Assembly: GCA_937936695.1 (NCBI GenBank)
Contig: CALHCK010000194.1
Coordinates: 1 to 10,786 of the forward strand
Reading direction: 5' to 3'
Length of the DNA: 10,786 nt
Origin: an uncultured Polaribacter sp.
GTDB lineage: Bacteria > Bacteroidota > Bacteroidia > Flavobacteriales > Flavobacteriaceae
Numbering within the stretch: the first letter of the stretch is position 1; every line of letters starts with the position of its first letter. The translations under genes were made by a program, and so were the position numbers. The notes beneath the pieces are model-generated. The model was not told where the DNA came from. It did not search any database and was given only the letters and a program-made list of their open reading frames with translations. Positions 7,168 through 10,786 of the stretch are shown piece after piece.

Positions 7168-8093
7168 TGAACTTTATAAAACTTATTCGTTACAAAAACC
7201 TTTTGATGGTTTTACTAACAATGGTTTTAACTAAATACGCTTTTTTACACTCTTTTATCACTAGTTCTTACTTTTCTCATTTAAACTTTATCCTCTTAAC
7301 AATTAGTGTACTGTTAATAACAGCTGGTGGTTATATTATTAATGATATTTATGATGTTGAATCTGACATTATTAATAAACCTCAAAAAACATATATCAAT
7401 AAAAAAATATCTAAAAAAACTGCTTGGGTTTATTATTATTTTTCAACCTTTAGCGGTTTACTTATTGGTATTATACTGTCTTATAACAAACATCAAACTA
7501 ACAATATTTGTATTTTTATATTTACAGTAATAGGGTTATTTATATATTCTAAACATATAAAAAAAACAGTTCTTTTAGGTAACATTCTGGTTTCTACTTT
7601 TGTTTTATTAATTATAATTTTAATCAATAATTTTGAACATATTAATATAAATAACGGACAAAACATTACGAGACACATACAACTTAAGCAAGCTTATTCT
7701 TTTAATTTAAACAATACTATTTACGTTTTTGTTATTTTTTCTTTTTTAACTACGTTGATTAGAGAAATAATAAAAGATATAGAAGATATTAACGGTGATA
7801 TAAAAATTAGCGCAAAAACACTACCAATTATTATAGGCAGACAAAGAGCTGCAAAAATTGCTTTTTACCTATCTTGCTTATTATTTTTTATTTTGATAAT
7901 TGTATTACAATTTTTAAATAATTATTATTTATTCTTAAGCTATGGTATTCTTCTTATTTTTATACCGCTACTTTATTTTTTGTATAAACTATGGATTGCA
8001 AAAAGCAAAAGAGATTTTTCTATGTTAAGTCGCTTGATGAAATTTATCATGTTTTTTGGAATTTTGTCAATGCTTCTATTTTCTATTAACTAA
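7167..8093 (+). CDS. UbiA-family prenyltransferase
   Basis: This is a 308-residue integral membrane protein of the UbiA superfamily, which transfers an isoprenoid chain from its diphosphate to an acceptor at the inner membrane. Both Mg-diphosphate motifs are present: NDIYDVESD (59-67) and DIEDINGD (204-211), each in a cytoplasmic loop between hydrophobic helices. About nine membrane segments can be traced, at roughly 12-30, 38-58, 86-104, 113-130, 135-153, 184-200, 229-250, 253-275 and 288-306. Flavobacterial homologues next to maf are often annotated as geranylgeranylglycerol-phosphate geranylgeranyltransferase, but the acceptor cannot be told from sequence. Menaquinone or heme synthesis types are less likely by context. 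It overlaps smpB by one base and precedes maf by 27 bases, so it is read as the middle gene of an operon. Confidence 0.92.
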   Translation: MNFIKLIRYKNLLMVLLTMVLTKYAFLHSFITSSYFSHLNFILLTISVLLITAGGYIINDIYDVESDIINKPQKTYINKKISKKTAWVYYYFSTFSGLLIGIILSYNKHQTNNICIFIFTVIGLFIYSKHIKKTVLLGNILVSTFVLLIIILINNFEHININNGQNITRHIQLKQAYSFNLNNTIYVFVIFSFLTTLIREIIKDIEDINGDIKISAKTLPIIIGRQRAAKIAFYLSCLLFFILIIVLQFLNNYYLFLSYGILLIFIPLLYFLYKLWIAKSKRDFSMLSRLMKFIMFFGILSMLLFSIN

Positions 8094-8120
8094 ACCTATC
8101 AACCTTTATTATATTTACAA

Positions 8121-8699
8121 ATGCTAGCCAATAAATTAAAAGATTACAATGTTATTTTAGCTTCAGGATCTCCTAGAAGACAACAATTTTTTAAAGATTT
8201 AAATATTGATTTTTCAATACAATTAAAAGAAGTTAATGAGGTATACCCTAATAACTTAAAAGCATCTGAAATTACAGATTATTTAGCTAATTTAAAAGCA
8301 GAAGCTTTTACCAATCTATCTAAAAAAGACCTTTTAATAACATCAGATACTATAGTTTGGTTAGAAAATAAAGCTTTAGGAAAACCAAAAAACAAAGAAG
8401 AAGCAATTGCTATGCTACAATCTTTATCGGGTAAAGCACATAGGGTAATAACATCAATAAGTATAAAAAGTAAACACTTTCAAAAGATAATAAATGAGAC
8501 CACTTTTGTTTATTTTAAAGAAATTACTAATGATGAAATAGGTTACTATGTAGATAATTATCAACCTTTTGATAAAGCAGGTGCATACGGAATACAAGAA
8601 TGGATAGGATTAATAGCTATAAAAAAAATAGAAGGAAGCTATTTTAATGTAGTTGGTTTACCTACAGAAAAACTCTATAAAGAATTGATACAGTTATAG
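8121..8699 (+). CDS. maf: Maf/YhdE-type nucleoside triphosphate pyrophosphatase
   Basis: Maf proteins are cytoplasmic house-cleaning enzymes that hydrolyse non-canonical or excess NTPs to NMP and pyrophosphate. The 192-residue protein has the signature LASGSPRRQQFFKDL (residues 13-27, the phosphate-binding loop), the catalytic Asp76 in TSDT (75-78), GKP (87-89), the HRVITS segment (107-112) and DKAGAYGIQ (151-159), and ends with GSYFNVVGLPTEKLY. The DKAGAYGIQ form and the GSYFNVVGLP strand fit the YhdE (dTTP/UTP) branch rather than the YceF (m7GTP) branch, which is an inference. The ATG at 8121 gives the expected short N-terminus. The gene is third in the smpB-ubiA-maf series, with no clear promoter in the 27-base spacer. 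Confidence 0.96.
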   Translation: MLANKLKDYNVILASGSPRRQQFFKDLNIDFSIQLKEVNEVYPNNLKASEITDYLANLKAEAFTNLSKKDLLITSDTIVWLENKALGKPKNKEEAIAMLQSLSGKAHRVITSISIKSKHFQKIINETTFVYFKEITNDEIGYYVDNYQPFDKAGAYGIQEWIGLIAIKKIEGSYFNVVGLPTEKLYKELIQL

Positions 8700-8759
8700 A
8701 CAAATACTTAAAATAAAAGTTTATTTTTACGCAAAATTTTACAACACAATATTTTTACA

Positions 8760-9713
8760 ATGAAAAAATACACGTATACAGAAAAAAAAGATACTCGCTC
8801 TGGTTTTGGTGATGGTTTAACAGAATTAGGAAGAACAAACCCAAATGTTGTTGCTTTATGTGCTGATTTAATTGGTTCATTAAAAATGAATCAATTTATA
8901 GAAGAAAACCCAGAAAGATTTTTCCAAATAGGAATTGCTGAAGCAAATATGATTGGTATTGCTGCAGGATTAACTATTGGAGGTAAAATACCTTTTACAG
9001 GTACATTTGCTAACTTTTCTACTGGTCGTGTTTATGATCAAATTCGTCAATCTGTAGCCTATTCAGATAAAAATGTTAAAATATGTGCTTCTCATGCGGG
9101 GGTTACTTTAGGTGAAGATGGAGCAACACACCAAATATTAGAAGACATTGGTTTAATGAAAATGTTACCTGGTATGACGGTTATTAATCCTTGTGATTAC
9201 AACCAAACAAAAGCTGCTACTATTGCAATTGCAGAATTTGAAGGTCCTGTATATTTAAGATTTGGTAGACCAAAAGTACCTGTTTTTATGCCAGAAGATG
9301 CTAAATTTGAAATTGGTAAAGGTATTTTACTTAACGAAGGTACAGATGTTACTATTGTAGCTACTGGTCATTTAGTATGGGAATCTATTCAAGCTGCTGA
9401 AAAATTAGAAGCAGAAGGTATTTCTGCTGAAGTTATAAACATTCACACTATAAAGCCTTTAGATGAAGAAATTATTTTAAAATCTGTTGCTAAAACTGGT
9501 TGTATAGTTACTGCTGAAGAGCATAATAAATTAGGAGGTTTAGGTGAAAGTGTTGCTAGAACATTAGCTTTAAACACACCTACCCCACAAGAATTTGTTG
9601 CAACTAACGATACTTTTGGAGAATCTGGTACACCAGAAGAACTAATGGCTAAATATGGTTTAGATGCTGCTGCTGTTGTAAAAGCTGCTAAAAAAGTTAT
9701 TTCAAGAAAGTAA
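8760..9713 (+). CDS. Transketolase, C-terminal subunit (split enzyme)
   Basis: This 317-residue protein holds the pyrimidine-binding and C-terminal domains of transketolase. Transketolase is the thiamine-diphosphate enzyme of the non-oxidative pentose phosphate pathway. The N-terminal, PP-binding half (about 280 residues, with the GDG...N Mg/ThDP motif) is absent here, so the enzyme must pair with a separate subunit. Visible residues include Glu61 in IGIAEANM, equivalent to the catalytic Glu that activates ThDP. The aromatic pair Phe83/Phe86 in TFANF is also present, as are His112 in SHAGVTLGEDGATHQ, Asp120, His124 and Arg167/Arg170 in YLRFGRP for sugar-phosphate contact. The C-terminal domain runs from about 190 to 317. 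It could also be labelled a DXPS-like ThDP enzyme fragment, but the motifs fit split transketolase. It lies 60 bases after maf; no TAnnTTTG promoter is apparent there. Confidence 0.93.
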   Translation: MKKYTYTEKKDTRSGFGDGLTELGRTNPNVVALCADLIGSLKMNQFIEENPERFFQIGIAEANMIGIAAGLTIGGKIPFTGTFANFSTGRVYDQIRQSVAYSDKNVKICASHAGVTLGEDGATHQILEDIGLMKMLPGMTVINPCDYNQTKAATIAIAEFEGPVYLRFGRPKVPVFMPEDAKFEIGKGILLNEGTDVTIVATGHLVWESIQAAEKLEAEGISAEVINIHTIKPLDEEIILKSVAKTGCIVTAEEHNKLGGLGESVARTLALNTPTPQEFVATNDTFGESGTPEELMAKYGLDAAAVVKAAKKVISRK

Positions 9714-9764
9714 GAAAATATATTTTTTTACCCTATATTTATTCCAACTAAACTTAGATAAACA

Positions 9765-10364
9765 ATGAAAAAACTTATTTTAATGCTGTGTTTGGCTTTT
9801 GGAGCTATTCAACTGTCTAACGCTCAAACAGATTTTGGAATTAAAGGTGGGGTAAATTACAACTCTAATTCTATTAAAGAGAGTAAAAACGATCTTGCAG
9901 AAGGAGGAGAAAATAAAACAGGATATCATGCAGGTATATGGTTTCGTGTTAAAGTACCTGTTTTAGGTTTGTATGTAAGACCTGAGGTTGTATACACAAA
10001 CTTAGAAAATGAAATTAAATTAACACCTAGTTCTAATGTAACAGCGTTTACTATTCAAAAAATTGATGTACCTGTTTTATTAGGAAAGAAAATTTTTGGC
10101 GTAGGCAACTTGTTTGTAGGTCCTTCTTTTCAATATATCATAGAGTCTGGTACTAATGTAGAAACTATTTCAAATGTAGATTCTGATGATTTTACAGTTG
10201 GTATACAGTTTGGTGGCGGTGTTGAATTTGGTAGCTTTGGTGTAGATGTTCGTTGGGAAAGAGGTTTATCAGATTTTAAATCGTCAATTGCATCTGCTAA
10301 CAGTAATTTAAATGTTGATACAAGAATTAATCAAGTTATTATAGGGCTTTCTATTAAGTTCTAA
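9765..10364 (+). CDS. Small outer-membrane beta-barrel protein (PorT/OmpA-like barrel family)
   Basis: This is a 199-residue secreted protein. The signal peptide MKKLILMLCLAFGAIQLSNA has likely cleavage after Ala20, leaving QTDFGIKGGVNYNS at the mature start. The FGIKGGVN opening, the GYHAGIWFRVKVPVLGLYVRPEVVYT segment, repeated amphipathic strands with periplasmic turns, FTVGIQFGGGVEFGSFGVDVRWERGLSDF, and a terminal strand IGLSIKF ending in Phe are typical of the PorT-like (OMP_b-brl_2) eight-stranded barrels abundant in Flavobacteriia. No specific function is indicated. The ATG at 9765 is preceded by TATATTTA (9734-9741), one base off the TAnnTTTG consensus, so it may have its own promoter. 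It is the last plus-strand gene before the hairpin at 10391. Confidence 0.88.
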   Translation: MKKLILMLCLAFGAIQLSNAQTDFGIKGGVNYNSNSIKESKNDLAEGGENKTGYHAGIWFRVKVPVLGLYVRPEVVYTNLENEIKLTPSSNVTAFTIQKIDVPVLLGKKIFGVGNLFVGPSFQYIIESGTNVETISNVDSDDFTVGIQFGGGVEFGSFGVDVRWERGLSDFKSSIASANSNLNVDTRINQVIIGLSIKF

Positions 10365-10390
10365 AAAGAGTTTTAAGTAAAAATAGTACA

Positions 10391-10436
10391 AAACCTCAAT
10401 TACTTATTTAAGACAAGTAATTGAGGTTTTTATTTT
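10391..10436 (+). terminator. Strong intrinsic terminator after the barrel protein
   Basis: AAACCTCAATTACTT (10391-10405) pairs perfectly over 15 bases with its complement at 10415-10429 across a nine-base loop, and TTATTTTA-type sequence follows. It begins 27 bases after the stop at 10364. Upstream A-rich bases mean it could also work weakly on the minus strand. Confidence 0.9.
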
Positions 10437-10474
10437 ATATGATTATAAAACGTTTTACGACTTAAAAAACTAAT

Positions 10475-10509
10475 AAAAAAAAGTCGATGTTATTTTAACA
10501 TCGACTTTT
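10475..10509 (-). terminator. Strong intrinsic terminator for the minus-strand FKBP gene
   Basis: AAAAGTCGATGTTA (10479-10492) pairs perfectly over 14 bases with 10496-10509 across a TTT loop. On the minus strand the stem is followed by more T, making a run of eight T including the stem end, 27 bases after the FKBP stop. This orientation fits the minus-strand gene better than the plus strand. Confidence 0.88.
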
Positions 10510-10535
10510 ACTTACGAAATATAATTTGCTATTTT

Positions 10536-10786
10536 TTACTCTGGTCTATTAGGGTTTAGATAATCAGGAATTCTTAAATTATTTCTATCATTAAAATCAT
10601 TTCTAGGATCTCCATCACCATTACCATCTTCATCAATTGTAGCTACTCCATCATTATCATGATCTGTACCTACATTTACTTTAAATAAATCAATATCATA
10701 AATAAAATTAGAATTACCAGGTATCGTATTACCAAGACCTGTATTTCTAAAAGCTAAACCAGAAGGTGTAAATATAAAACCTCTAC
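10536..10786 (-). CDS. FKBP-type peptidyl-prolyl isomerase with Asp-rich tail (5' truncated by window edge)
   Basis: A minus-strand frame, open from the right edge (first full codon ends at 10784), gives 82 residues and stops at 10536-10538. Residues 1-36 read FTPSGLAFRNTGLGNTIPG then SNFIYDIDLFKVN. These match the last part of an FKBP domain, where the family has the pattern PSxLAYGxxGxGxxIPxNxxLxFDIELL. The following residues (41-60) are TDHDNDG and DEDGNGDGD repeats resembling EF-hand/thrombospondin-type calcium loops, then a short basic end (LRIPDYLNPNRPE). Flavobacterial FKBPs with such tails are usually secreted or periplasmic lipoproteins, but the N-terminus is not visible here. Prolyl-isomerase activity for the whole protein and calcium binding are inferences. 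It is followed by its own terminator at 10475-10509. Confidence 0.86.
   Translation of the reverse strand, partial: RGFIFTPSGLAFRNTGLGNTIPGNSNFIYDIDLFKVNVGTDHDNDGVATIDEDGNGDGDPRNDFNDRNNLRIPDYLNPNRPE

Noticed and set aside
7327..7678. Two short reading frames (67 codons plus strand, 61 codons minus strand) inside the prenyltransferase gene
   Set aside because: They are alternate frames of an AT-rich membrane-protein gene whose real frame carries both Asp-rich catalytic motifs.
8710..8727. AT-only inverted repeat (AAAATAAA / TTTATTTT) after maf as a terminator
   Set aside because: The loop would be only two bases and the stem has no G-C pair, so a stable terminator is unlikely.
1..10786. Mobile element, CRISPR array, prophage or toxin-antitoxin system
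   Set aside because: No transposase or integrase frame, regular spaced repeats, target duplications or paired small genes were found; nearly all coding space is explained by chromosomal genes.

Overview
The window is AT-rich chromosomal DNA from a member of the Flavobacteriia (Bacteroidota), most likely a marine Flavobacteriaceae species. This rests on the strong A/T codon bias, starts without Shine-Dalgarno sequences, TAnnTTTG-type -7 promoter elements, a split transketolase gene, a Bacteroidota-type THUMP-like methyltransferase, and short secreted proteins ending in beta-barrel features. No rRNA, tRNA, IS element, CRISPR array or prophage gene was seen.

Layout. Bases 1-846 hold the 3' part of a SAM-dependent methyltransferase with a C-terminal THUMP-like domain, cut by the left edge. 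After a 120-base gap with a TAAGTTTG promoter element comes a tight three-gene unit (967-5598). It comprises fdhD (sulfurtransferase that activates molybdenum/bis-MGD enzymes), an FdhF/YdeP-family molybdopterin oxidoreductase, and an exported Gly-rich protein built from three similar repeats. fdhD and the oxidoreductase overlap by one base, and the third gene starts one base after the second stops. A 284-base gap (5599-5882) has no supported gene but contains a terminator hairpin and perhaps a small RNA.

Bases 5883-6608 (minus) encode a lipoprotein resembling DUF6503. It diverges from smpB, and a pair of back-to-back -7 elements lies between them. smpB overlaps a UbiA-family prenyltransferase by one base, and a Maf nucleotide pyrophosphatase follows 27 bases later, so 6706-8699 looks like one housekeeping operon. 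Next come the C-terminal subunit of a split transketolase (8760-9713) and a small outer-membrane beta-barrel protein (9765-10364). Two strong hairpins separate that protein from a convergent, right-edge-truncated gene (10536-10786, minus). This last gene encodes the end of an FKBP-type prolyl isomerase with an Asp-rich, probably calcium-binding tail.

Most of the window is ordinary core genome. The part most worth attention is the fdhD / YdeP-like oxidoreductase / triplicated surface-protein unit. It joins a cytoplasmic molybdoenzyme and its maturation factor to an exported repeat protein whose function I do not recognise.
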